Part shown: piece by piece, positions 1 through 7,095 of the stretch
How the letters are laid out: each line of letters starts with the position of its first letter
Numbering within the stretch: position 1 is the first letter of the stretch
NCBI GenBank assembly: GCA_016178595.1
Contig: JACOSY010000041.1
Span: 1 to 34,409 of the forward strand
From: Ignavibacteria bacterium
GTDB lineage: Bacteria > Bacteroidota > Ignavibacteria > UBA10030 > SZUA-254
Direction: 5' to 3'
Length of the DNA: 34,409 nt
The notes under the pieces: model-generated
Told to the model about the DNA's origin: nothing
The model's input: the letters and a program-made list of their open reading frames with translations, nothing else
The model's database searches: none
Translations under genes and position numbers: made by a program

Positions 1-93
1 AAGGACATCCTTTACTCCTGCTCTGGTGAATGGAATGCTTCCCCGTGCAGGATATAGGGAATCTTCCAGCAATTTTCGTTTAGATTTTTCCAT
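1..93 (-). CDS. Hypothetical protein, N-terminal 31 codons only (cut by window edge)
   Basis: On the minus strand an ATG at 93-91 opens a frame that stays open to the window edge. It begins MEKSKRKLLEDSLYPARG and continues with 13 more residues, basic and then hydrophobic. A strong Shine-Dalgarno (GGAGGT) lies 8 nt upstream of the ATG (plus-strand positions about 102-107), which is the main reason to call it a gene. It diverges from the kinase array, so 94-345 probably carries promoters for both directions. The fragment is too short to assign a family and I do not recognise it. Confidence 0.6.
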   Translation of the reverse strand, partial: MEKSKRKLLEDSLYPARGSIPFTRAGVKDVL

Positions 94-345
94 GAGGCAA
101 TACCTCCGTTTTATTTAGATTTTTAATGAGTCAATGCGATCGCTTGTTACTTCGTCGAATAATCTTTACATTCATAAGCGCTGATCGGTGTGTTTCATTG
201 TCAGGCACCATGCTCACCGGTTATGGACAGTCGGCGGCTTGTTTTCGATTTGAATTCGTATTGTACCGTGAGAGAACAAGCGCTGCCTCCTCAACTGAAG
301 GCAATCCTCGATTTTCAATAATGGTTTCGGAGAATACCTAAGAAT
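94..345. other. Divergent intergenic region upstream of the kinase array
   Basis: No convincing gene lies between the leftward partial gene and the first kinase-start remnant. A weak sigma70-like pair for rightward transcription is TTGTTA (144-149) and TACATT after a 17-bp gap; each matches the consensus at only 4 of 6 positions. A small open frame at 126-341 has no usable ribosome binding site and looks spurious. Confidence 0.35.
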
Positions 346-495
346 ATGATTGGTTCAACAATATCACATATTGAACTCACCCTGTGGTCCCTCTCTAAAA
401 TTAGAGAGGGACGGAATGGTCTCGCAAGCGCCTCCCCTTCTCTAAGTTTAGAGAAGGGGAATGAGGGGATGAGTTCAAACAGAGGGACAGTATGA
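346..495 (+). other. Kinase-start remnant forming a possible leader peptide
   Basis: The 24 nt at 346-369 read MIGSTISH, almost the N-terminus of the kinases (MIGQTISH). They then run into the palindromic repeat at 373-476. The frame stays open for 49 codons and ends in a TGA (493-495) that overlaps the ATG of the first kinase (492), in an ATGA arrangement. In nucleotides the remnant differs from the start of the second kinase at 3 of 24 positions but from the adjacent first kinase at 8. It may be a translated, coupling leader or simply debris of a duplication. There is no strong ribosome binding site in front of it. Confidence 0.4.
373..476. repeat. Palindromic (REP/MITE-like) element upstream of kinase 1
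   Basis: The outer ends are inverted: GAACTCA at 373-379 and TGAGTTC at 470-476. Inside are two near-perfect palindromes. The first has 12-bp arms at 387-398 and 401-412; the second has 12-bp arms at 434-445 and 448-459, each around a 2-nt centre. The left part (CTCACCCT, 4 nt, TCCCTCTC) matches the element at 4788-4852. Both elements sit directly after the eighth codon of a kinase start remnant, in the same orientation. Confidence 0.7.
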
Positions 496-2621
496 TCGGT
501 CAGACTATCTCTCACTATAAGATTTTAGAGAAGCTCGGCGAAGGCGGCATGGGCGTTGTATACAAAGCCCAGGATATAAAACTTGATCGTTCCGTCGCGA
601 TCAAGTTTCTTCCATCGCATCTCTCGACGTCGGAGGAGAACAAAGCACGATTTATGCAAGAAGCGAAAGCCGTGGCTGCGCTCAACCATCCTAATATTCT
701 CGGCGTGTACGAGATCGATGAGGAGGACGGAAGTTTGTTTTTCGTGATGGAATACGTCGAGGGCAAGACGCTGAAATCGCACATTGCGAATTTAAAGTCC
801 AGCACTGGTGTTCCTTTCAGCCAGGCGCTTGAGTGGACATCCCAGATCGCCCGGGGATTGGAAGCTGCTCATGAAAAGAACATTATCCACCGCGACATAA
901 AGTCCGAGAACATCATGCTGACCAACAACGGTCAAGTCAAGGTCATGGACTTCGGTATTGCGAAGCTGAAAAGCGGTACCGGACTTACCAAGACGGGTAC
1001 GTCGCTAGGAACACTATCGTACATGTCGCCCGAACAGGCGCAAGGGTCTGCAGCCGATCATCGTGCAGACATCTGGTCGCTTGGCATCGTCCTGTACGAA
1101 ATGCTCACCGGTGAGGTGCCGTTCAAGGCAGAACACGATGCGGGATTGTTGTATTTGATCGTGAATGAAGAACCGCCGCTGCCGAGTGAGATGGACAAAA
1201 AAATACCTCGCCAAGTCGATCCGGTCGTGAAGAGAATGCTGGAGAAAGATCGCACACGGCGATACGAGACAATGGGCAAGGTGCTGCAATCCCTGGCAGA
1301 TGTTCGAGCGGCGATTGAGACTACGACAGTCACGGCGAAAACGAAAGCAATCGCAGTATTGCCGTTTGGTAATATCAGTCCTGACAAAGAGAGCGATTAC
1401 TTCAGCGACGGCCTGACGGAAGAGTTGATCGCAAACCTAGCGAGACTCAAAGACATCCGCGTAGTTCCGCGTGCGACGTCGATGCAATACAAAGGTTCAA
1501 CGAAAGATATCAAGACTATTTCGAGAGAACTTGAGACACGCTATATCCTCTCGGGCAGTGTAAGAAAATTTCAGGATAATTTGCGTATCACTGTGGAGTT
1601 GATCGATGTCGATAACGACGCGCAACTCTGGGCAGAAACGTACAAGGGGAAGCTCGCCGATGTGTTCGACATCCAGGAGCAGGTTTCGAAGCAAATAGTC
1701 GATGCGCTCATGGTGAAACTGACGCCGACCGAAAAGGTCGTCCTGACGAAGCGATCCACCGTGAACGCGGAAGCATTCGATTGCAACCTTCGCGCACGAG
1801 ACTTCCTCTATCGTCGCACGAAAAGCGGAGTTCAATTTGCCATTCAACTCTTTCAACGTGCCATCGATCTTGACGCGCGTTACGCGGCAGCGTATGCCGG
1901 GCTTGGAGAAGCGTACGCAACGATGCACTACGATTACGATACAAAAGAGCATTGGATTGAGAGAGCGATTGAGTCGGGTCTCAAGGCTCTGATGTACGAT
2001 CCGACACTCTCCGAAGCGTACGCCGCACTCGCCCTTGCGTATATGAGTAAAAAGTCGCTCGATGAAGCTTCAGCGGCAGGGCATAAAGCCATCGATCTTG
2101 ATCCGAACAATTTCGCCGGCTACTGGATTCTTGGCCGCATCTATCATCTTTTTGATAGGGACCGCGAGGCGGTGGAAATGCACAAGAAAGCTATTGCCCT
2201 CAACCCGAATTTTCACACGGCGTATGGTGACCTTCGCGTAGTCTATGAACGACTCGGCGAAAAGGAAAAACATGATGAAATCCTGCAGACGCTTCTTCAG
2301 GTTTATCCGCGGTACCTCTCCCAGCATCCCGATGATGCACGTTCTCATATCTACTTTGCTATTGATCTGACACACGTAGGTAGAAACGAAGAAGCGAGGC
2401 GAGAAGCTGCCAAAGCACTCGAATTGAGTCCTGGTGACTCGCTCATGATGTACAATGCCGCATGTTTCTATGCTCGCGTGGGAGATAAGCGTCTTGCTGT
2501 CGATTCGCTGAAAAATTCCATTGCCGCAGGTCTTGAAGATTATGAATGGATTAAACGCGATCCCGATTTTGACAACATCCGCAACGAACCGGAATATATT
2601 GAGATGATGAAAGGAAAGTAA
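492..2621 (+). CDS. Ser/Thr protein kinase with TolB-like (COG5616-type) and TPR domains, copy 1
   Basis: This is a predicted soluble Hanks-type kinase that would phosphorylate Ser/Thr on unknown partners. The kinase domain (about residues 8-270) has the glycine loop GEGGMG (16-21), VAIK lysine K38, alpha-C E57, the catalytic loop HRD (133-135), DFG (153-155) and an SPE in place of APE (179-181). In the catalytic loop it reads HRDIKSEN, where the other three copies have HRDIKPEN. Residues about 286-413 resemble the TolB-like N-terminal domain found with adenylate cyclases and TPR proteins (AVLPFGNISPDKESDYFSDG). TPR-like helices follow, with a C-terminal end-of-group segment ending NEPEYIEMMKGK. 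I see no transmembrane segment or PASTA domain. Only 4 nt separate it from the next copy, and the AGGA in its last codons can serve as that gene's ribosome binding site. The substrate is unknown. Confidence 0.93.
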   Translation: MIGQTISHYKILEKLGEGGMGVVYKAQDIKLDRSVAIKFLPSHLSTSEENKARFMQEAKAVAALNHPNILGVYEIDEEDGSLFFVMEYVEGKTLKSHIANLKSSTGVPFSQALEWTSQIARGLEAAHEKNIIHRDIKSENIMLTNNGQVKVMDFGIAKLKSGTGLTKTGTSLGTLSYMSPEQAQGSAADHRADIWSLGIVLYEMLTGEVPFKAEHDAGLLYLIVNEEPPLPSEMDKKIPRQVDPVVKRMLEKDRTRRYETMGKVLQSLADVRAAIETTTVTAKTKAIAVLPFGNISPDKESDYFSDGLTEELIANLARLKDIRVVPRATSMQYKGSTKDIKTISRELETRYILSGSVRKFQDNLRITVELIDVDNDAQLWAETYKGKLADVFDIQEQVSKQIVDALMVKLTPTEKVVLTKRSTVNAEAFDCNLRARDFLYRRTKSGVQFAIQLFQRAIDLDARYAAAYAGLGEAYATMHYDYDTKEHWIERAIESGLKALMYDPTLSEAYAALALAYMSKKSLDEASAAGHKAIDLDPNNFAGYWILGRIYHLFDRDREAVEMHKKAIALNPNFHTAYGDLRVVYERLGEKEKHDEILQTLLQVYPRYLSQHPDDARSHIYFAIDLTHVGRNEEARREAAKALELSPGDSLMMYNAACFYARVGDKRLAVDSLKNSIAAGLEDYEWIKRDPDFDNIRNEPEYIEMMKGK

Positions 2622-2625
2622 TACA

Positions 2626-4755
2626 ATGATTGGCCAAACAATATCACATTATAAGATTCTCGAAAAACTTGGCGAGGGCGGCATGGGTGTGGTGTACAAA
2701 GCCAAGGACATCAAGCTCGATCGTCCAGTTGCGATCAAATTTCTCCCGTCGCATCTGTCGGCTTCCGAAGAGAACAAAGCGCGTTTCATGCAGGAAGCAC
2801 GGGCGACTGCCGCACTCAATCACCCGAATATTCTTAACGTCTACGAGATTGATGAGCAGAACGGGGGAATGTTTTTCGTCATGGAATACCTTGAAGGACG
2901 AACGTTGCGGTCCCATATTTCGAGTCTAAAATCGAGCACAGGAATTCCTTACACTCAGGCTATTGAATGGACAACGCAGATCGCCAACGGACTCCAGGCG
3001 GCGCACCAGAAGAACATTGTTCACAGGGATATAAAGCCCGAGAATATCATGGTTACCAACAATGGACAGTTGAAAATCATGGATTTCGGAATAGCCAAAC
3101 TCAAGAGCGGTTCCGGCTTGACGAAAACGGGAACATCGCTCGGCACGCTCTCCTATATGTCTCCTGAACAAGCTCAGGGAATGCCTGCCGACCATCGTTC
3201 GGATATCTGGGCACTGGGTGTTGTCCTCTATGAAATGCTCACGACGGATTTGCCCTTCAAAGCAGAACACGAAGCGGCACTCCTCTATCTCATCGTGAAC
3301 GACGATCCACCGCTGACGAGTTCAATGGACAAGAAGATTCCTCGCCATGTCGATCCCCTCGTGATGAAGATGCTGGCAAAAGTGCCGGAGCACCGATTTG
3401 CGAACATGAGTGAGGTTGTGCAAGCGCTCTCAACTGTCAAGAGTGAAATTGAAGCCACTGGTGGAACGACAAAGACGAAAGGCATCACCGTCTTGCCCTT
3501 CGGCAATATGAGTCCGGATAAGGATAGCGATTACTTCTGCGATGGACTGACGGAAGAACTGATCGTGAACCTCTCGAAACTCAAGGACATACGTGTTGTG
3601 CCGCGTTCGAAAGCGATGCAATATAAAGGGACTACGAAAGAGGTCAAGGTGATCGGCAGAGAGCTTGGGACCCGCTACGTGCTTTCCGGGAACGTGAGAA
3701 AATTTCAAGACAATCTCCGTATCAGTGTCGAGCTGATAGATATCGAAATCGACGAACAACTCTGGGCGGAGACGTATAAGGGAAAACTCGAGGACGTCTT
3801 CGATATTCAAGAGCAGGTATCAAAACAAATCGTCGATGCGTTGATGGTGAAATTGTCGCCATCGGAAAGGGTTGTGTTGACGAAACGCTCTACCCTGAAC
3901 GCGGATGCCTTCGATTGTAATCTCCGCGCAAGAGATTCCCTCTACCGGTTCACGAAGAATGGCGTGCAAACTGCAATCGAGCTTTTCCGTAAAGCCATCG
4001 AGTACGATGGGCGATATGCAGACGCGTATGCGGGCTTGAGCGAAGCGTACGCTCACCTCTACCAACAGTTCGAAAGAAAGGATGCGTGGCTCGAGAAAGC
4101 TTTGGAGTCGGGATTGAAAGCATTGATGTACGATCCGTCGTTGTCGGAAGCATACTCCGCTCTTGGTCTCGTCTACCTCTACAAGAAATCCCACGACGAA
4201 GCTGTGGAGTCCAGTCAGAAGGCAATAGAGCTAAACCCGGGCAATCATGTTGCATACTGGATTCTTGGCCGAACCTACGTTACCATGGATCGGAATAAGG
4301 AAGCCATTGAGCTTTTTAAGAAAGCGATTGATCTCAGTCCCGAATTCTATGCGGCATATAGTGATCTCATCCTCTCATTAGATCGTCAGGAGGAAAAAGA
4401 AAAGGCCATGCAGGCACTTCATGCCGCCGTTCAGATGTTCCCCCGCTACCTCTCACTTCATCCTGACGACGCACGTGCTCACATGCATTTTGCAATTACC
4501 TTGGTGCGATCTGGTCGGGCCGACGAGGCGAAAGCCAAAGCCGTCAGAGCCATTGAGTTAAGTCCAAACGACCCGCTGATGTTCTACAATGCCGCGTGTT
4601 TCTATGCGAACGTCGGTGACAAATCCCTTGCGCTCCAATCTCTGAAGAATGCTGTTTTTGCTGGCTACGAGTTTTACGAATGGATCAAGCGCGACCCCGA
4701 CCTCGACAGCATCCGCAATGAACCGGACTATATAGGATTGATGAAAGGAAAGTAA
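2626..4755 (+). CDS. Ser/Thr protein kinase with TolB-like and TPR domains, copy 2
   Basis: This paralogue has the same 709-residue length and architecture as copy 1, and the inspected motifs fall at the same residue numbers. It keeps G-loop 16-21, K38, E57, HRDIKPEN (133-140), DFG (153-155) and SPE (179-181), so it should be catalytically competent. The TolB-like segment (about 286-413) starts TVLPFGNMSPDKDSDYFC, with Cys where the other copies have Ser. The TPR half and the C-terminal segment (ending NEPDYIGLMKGK) follow. Its start lies 4 nt after the stop of copy 1, and the preceding AAAGGAAAG of that gene's last codons provides the ribosome binding site, so the two are probably one transcript. 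What it senses through the C-terminal half is not evident. Confidence 0.93.
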   Translation: MIGQTISHYKILEKLGEGGMGVVYKAKDIKLDRPVAIKFLPSHLSASEENKARFMQEARATAALNHPNILNVYEIDEQNGGMFFVMEYLEGRTLRSHISSLKSSTGIPYTQAIEWTTQIANGLQAAHQKNIVHRDIKPENIMVTNNGQLKIMDFGIAKLKSGSGLTKTGTSLGTLSYMSPEQAQGMPADHRSDIWALGVVLYEMLTTDLPFKAEHEAALLYLIVNDDPPLTSSMDKKIPRHVDPLVMKMLAKVPEHRFANMSEVVQALSTVKSEIEATGGTTKTKGITVLPFGNMSPDKDSDYFCDGLTEELIVNLSKLKDIRVVPRSKAMQYKGTTKEVKVIGRELGTRYVLSGNVRKFQDNLRISVELIDIEIDEQLWAETYKGKLEDVFDIQEQVSKQIVDALMVKLSPSERVVLTKRSTLNADAFDCNLRARDSLYRFTKNGVQTAIELFRKAIEYDGRYADAYAGLSEAYAHLYQQFERKDAWLEKALESGLKALMYDPSLSEAYSALGLVYLYKKSHDEAVESSQKAIELNPGNHVAYWILGRTYVTMDRNKEAIELFKKAIDLSPEFYAAYSDLILSLDRQEEKEKAMQALHAAVQMFPRYLSLHPDDARAHMHFAITLVRSGRADEAKAKAVRAIELSPNDPLMFYNAACFYANVGDKSLALQSLKNAVFAGYEFYEWIKRDPDLDSIRNEPDYIGLMKGK

Positions 4756-4761
4756 CCAGGT

Positions 4762-4872
4762 ATGATCGGTCAAACAATTTCACACACACCCTCACCCTAT
4801 AATCCCTCTCCCAAATTGGGAGAGGGATGTCACGAAGTGACAGGGAGAGGGTCAACAAGGGCAAGGTTATGA
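4762..4872 (+). other. Second kinase-start remnant forming a possible leader peptide
   Basis: Six nt after the stop of copy 2, an ATG at 4762 begins MIGQTISH, the exact kinase N-terminus, then runs into the repeat at 4788-4852. The frame is open for 36 codons and ends at TGA 4870-4872, overlapping the ATG of copy 3 (4869) as ATGA. An AGGAAAG in the end of copy 2 gives it a good ribosome binding site. The 24-nt remnant differs from the start of copy 4 at 1 position, but from adjacent copy 3 at 8. Translation coupling to copy 3 is possible but inferred. Confidence 0.45.
4788..4852. repeat. Palindromic (REP/MITE-like) element upstream of kinase 3
   Basis: A perfect palindrome with 13-bp arms (4802-4814 and 4816-4828) sits inside imperfect inverted ends (ACCCTCACCCT on the left, GGGAGAGGGT on the right). 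A second small hairpin, TGTCAC-GAA-GTGACA, spans 4828-4842. The CCCTCTCCCAAAT core also occurs at 25196-25221, so this is a dispersed family. It separates the kinase-start remnant at 4762 from the real start of copy 3. Confidence 0.75.
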
Positions 4873-6998
4873 TTGGGCAGGTGATCTCACATTACCAGAT
4901 TCTAGAAAAACTCGGCGAGGGCGGCATGGGTGTCGTCTACAAAGCCCAGGACACGAAACTTGATCGTCCTGTTGCGATCAAATTCCTTCCGGCGCATCTT
5001 TCGGCATCTGAAGAGAACAAAGCACGATTTATTCAAGAAGCACAGGCAACGGCCGCTCTTAATCATCCTAATATTCTCAATGTGTACGAGATTGACGAGC
5101 AGGATGGGGGGATATTCTTTGTGATGGAATACATTGAGGGAAAGACACTGAAATCTCACATCACAAGTTTGAAAGCCAGCGAAGGAATCCCCGTTCGCCA
5201 GGCAATCGACTGGACGATCCAAATTGCGCAGGGTCTCAAGGCGGCGCATGAGAAGAACATTGTCCACCGTGATATTAAGCCGGAGAATATCATGCTCACG
5301 AAAGATGGCCATCCGAAGATCATGGACTTTGGAATTGCCAAACTCAAGAGCGGGACAGGCCTGACCAAAACAGGGACGTCGCTGGGAACCCTGGCGTACA
5401 TGTCGGCTGAGCAGGCACAAGGATTGTCGGCGGACCATCGCTCCGATATTTGGTCACTCGGTATCGTGTTCTACGAAATGCTTACAAGTGAATTGCCGTT
5501 TAGAGGCGAGCACGAAGCAGCGCTGATGTACTTGATTGTGAACGAGCAGCCCCACGCACCGAGTCAGATCGACCGCAGGGTTCCACCGCAAATAGATGCT
5601 GTCGTTCTGAAAATGATCGATAAAGATCGATCGTCGAGATATCAGAACGTGGGAGAATTATTAAAGGCGCTTCGGGACGTGCGATCAGAGATCGAAACGG
5701 CGGCTCATGGAGGGAAAACGAAAACAATTGCCGTTCTCCCATTTGCCAACATGAGCGCCGACCCGGAGAATGAGTATTTCAGTGATGGGCTGACGGAAGA
5801 GATCATCGCAAGTCTCTCACGACTCAAAGACATGAAAGTCATCGCTCGAACGACATCAATGCAGTATAAGGGAACAAAGAAGGACATCAAGACGATTGGC
5901 AGGGAACTTGGAGCGCGTTACATCATGGAAGGGAGCGTGAGAAAATACCAGGACAACCTCCGCATCACAGCACAGTTCATTGATGTTGAGGATGGCACAC
6001 AGCTTTGGGCGGAGACGTATAAGGGCACACTTGCCGACGTGTTTGAGTTCCAGGAGCAGGTATCAAAACAGATCGTTGATGCGCTGATGGTGAAGTTGAC
6101 CCCAGTCGAAAAGGTTGTACTGACGAAACGCACGACGTTGAACGCAGAAGCATTCGACTGTTATCTCCGTGCCAGAAATTTCCTGTACCACCGGTCAAAA
6201 AAAAACATGCACCTCGCCATGCAGCTTTTCGAGAAGGCTCTTGAGCTTGATCCTCGTTACGCCGATGCCGCTGCCGGACTGGGGGAGGCATGTGCAACGC
6301 TCTATCAATTGTTTGAAAAAAATGACGCCTGGCTCGACAAGTCGATCGAGTCATGCTTGAGAGCTCTCATGTACGATTCAACATCATCTTCAGCCTATGC
6401 TGCCCTTGGGTTGGCATACTTTCAGAGGGATTCGTACGATCAAGCATTGGCAGCGAGCCAAAAGGCGATTGAACTTGATCCGAATAACTTTACTGCCTAC
6501 TGGATTCTTGGGCGGATTTATCACACGACTGATCGTGATAGAGAAGCGATTGAGCCGTTAACGAAAGTCCTCGCACTGAATCCTGAATTTTATTCAGCAT
6601 ACGGCGATCTCGAGACGGTATACGGGCGATTAGGAGAAAAAGAAAACCATGATCGCATCTTGTACGCTGCGATAGGAGCGTACGATAAGTACCTCTCAAA
6701 ACATCCTGAGGATGCACGGGCTCACATGTTCTATGCATGTGACCTGGCGAATGTGGGGAGAAAAGATGAAGCAAAGGTAAGGGCAGCAAAAGCGCTCGAA
6801 CTGAGTTCGGATGACCCCCTCATGCTGTATAATGCTACCTGCTTCTATTCCCAAATGGGAGATAAGAACCTGGCGATAGAAGCTCTCAAGAACGCATTTG
6901 CAGCCGGCTTTGTGGACTACGAATGGCTTAAACGTGACACTGATCTCGATCCTATCCGCAATGAACCTGGGTATAGCGAATTGATGAAAGGAAAGTGA
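4869..6998 (+). CDS. Ser/Thr protein kinase with TolB-like and TPR domains, copy 3
   Basis: The frame extends up to 4827, but the true start is the ATG at 4869. It gives the family N-terminus (MIGQVISHYQ) and exactly 709 residues like the other copies, and it has an AAGGG 7 nt upstream; the upstream 14 codons are repeat sequence. Kinase motifs are intact: G-loop 16-21, K38, HRDIKPEN 133-140, DFG 153-155. The APE-like triplet reads SAE (A180 for P180), a small departure in the substrate-binding P+1 region. The TolB-like segment begins AVLPFANMSADPENEYFS (about 288) and TPRs follow to NEPGYSELMKGK. Two stretches are identical in DNA to copy 4 (4887-4951 and 5316-5374), which suggests recent gene conversion. 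Confidence 0.93.
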   Translation: MIGQVISHYQILEKLGEGGMGVVYKAQDTKLDRPVAIKFLPAHLSASEENKARFIQEAQATAALNHPNILNVYEIDEQDGGIFFVMEYIEGKTLKSHITSLKASEGIPVRQAIDWTIQIAQGLKAAHEKNIVHRDIKPENIMLTKDGHPKIMDFGIAKLKSGTGLTKTGTSLGTLAYMSAEQAQGLSADHRSDIWSLGIVFYEMLTSELPFRGEHEAALMYLIVNEQPHAPSQIDRRVPPQIDAVVLKMIDKDRSSRYQNVGELLKALRDVRSEIETAAHGGKTKTIAVLPFANMSADPENEYFSDGLTEEIIASLSRLKDMKVIARTTSMQYKGTKKDIKTIGRELGARYIMEGSVRKYQDNLRITAQFIDVEDGTQLWAETYKGTLADVFEFQEQVSKQIVDALMVKLTPVEKVVLTKRTTLNAEAFDCYLRARNFLYHRSKKNMHLAMQLFEKALELDPRYADAAAGLGEACATLYQLFEKNDAWLDKSIESCLRALMYDSTSSSAYAALGLAYFQRDSYDQALAASQKAIELDPNNFTAYWILGRIYHTTDRDREAIEPLTKVLALNPEFYSAYGDLETVYGRLGEKENHDRILYAAIGAYDKYLSKHPEDARAHMFYACDLANVGRKDEAKVRAAKALELSSDDPLMLYNATCFYSQMGDKNLAIEALKNAFAAGFVDYEWLKRDTDLDPIRNEPGYSELMKGK

Positions 6999-7095
6999 GA
7001 AAGAATTGATTCATTGGCTCATTGAATCAATGAAACAATGAACAAAAGAGTCAAGGGATAAACCGTACTATTGAATAAATGAAAGATCTCTTATC
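6999..7095. other. Spacer between kinases 3 and 4 with an AT-rich hairpin
   Basis: The 97-nt spacer holds a perfect 9-bp inverted repeat, ATTGATTCA (7005-7013) and TGAATCAAT (7023-7031), around a 9-nt loop. No T-run follows, so it is not a classic terminator; it may reduce read-through or be processed. The ribosome binding site before copy 4 is weak (AAAGATC). Confidence 0.4.

Noticed and set aside
126-341. Open frame of 71 codons upstream of the kinases
   Set aside because: No ribosome binding site, no recognisable domain, and it overlaps the divergent promoter region.
4827-4868. Extended start of kinase 3
   Set aside because: The 14 extra codons are repeat sequence; the ATG at 4869 restores the family N-terminus and the shared 709-residue length.
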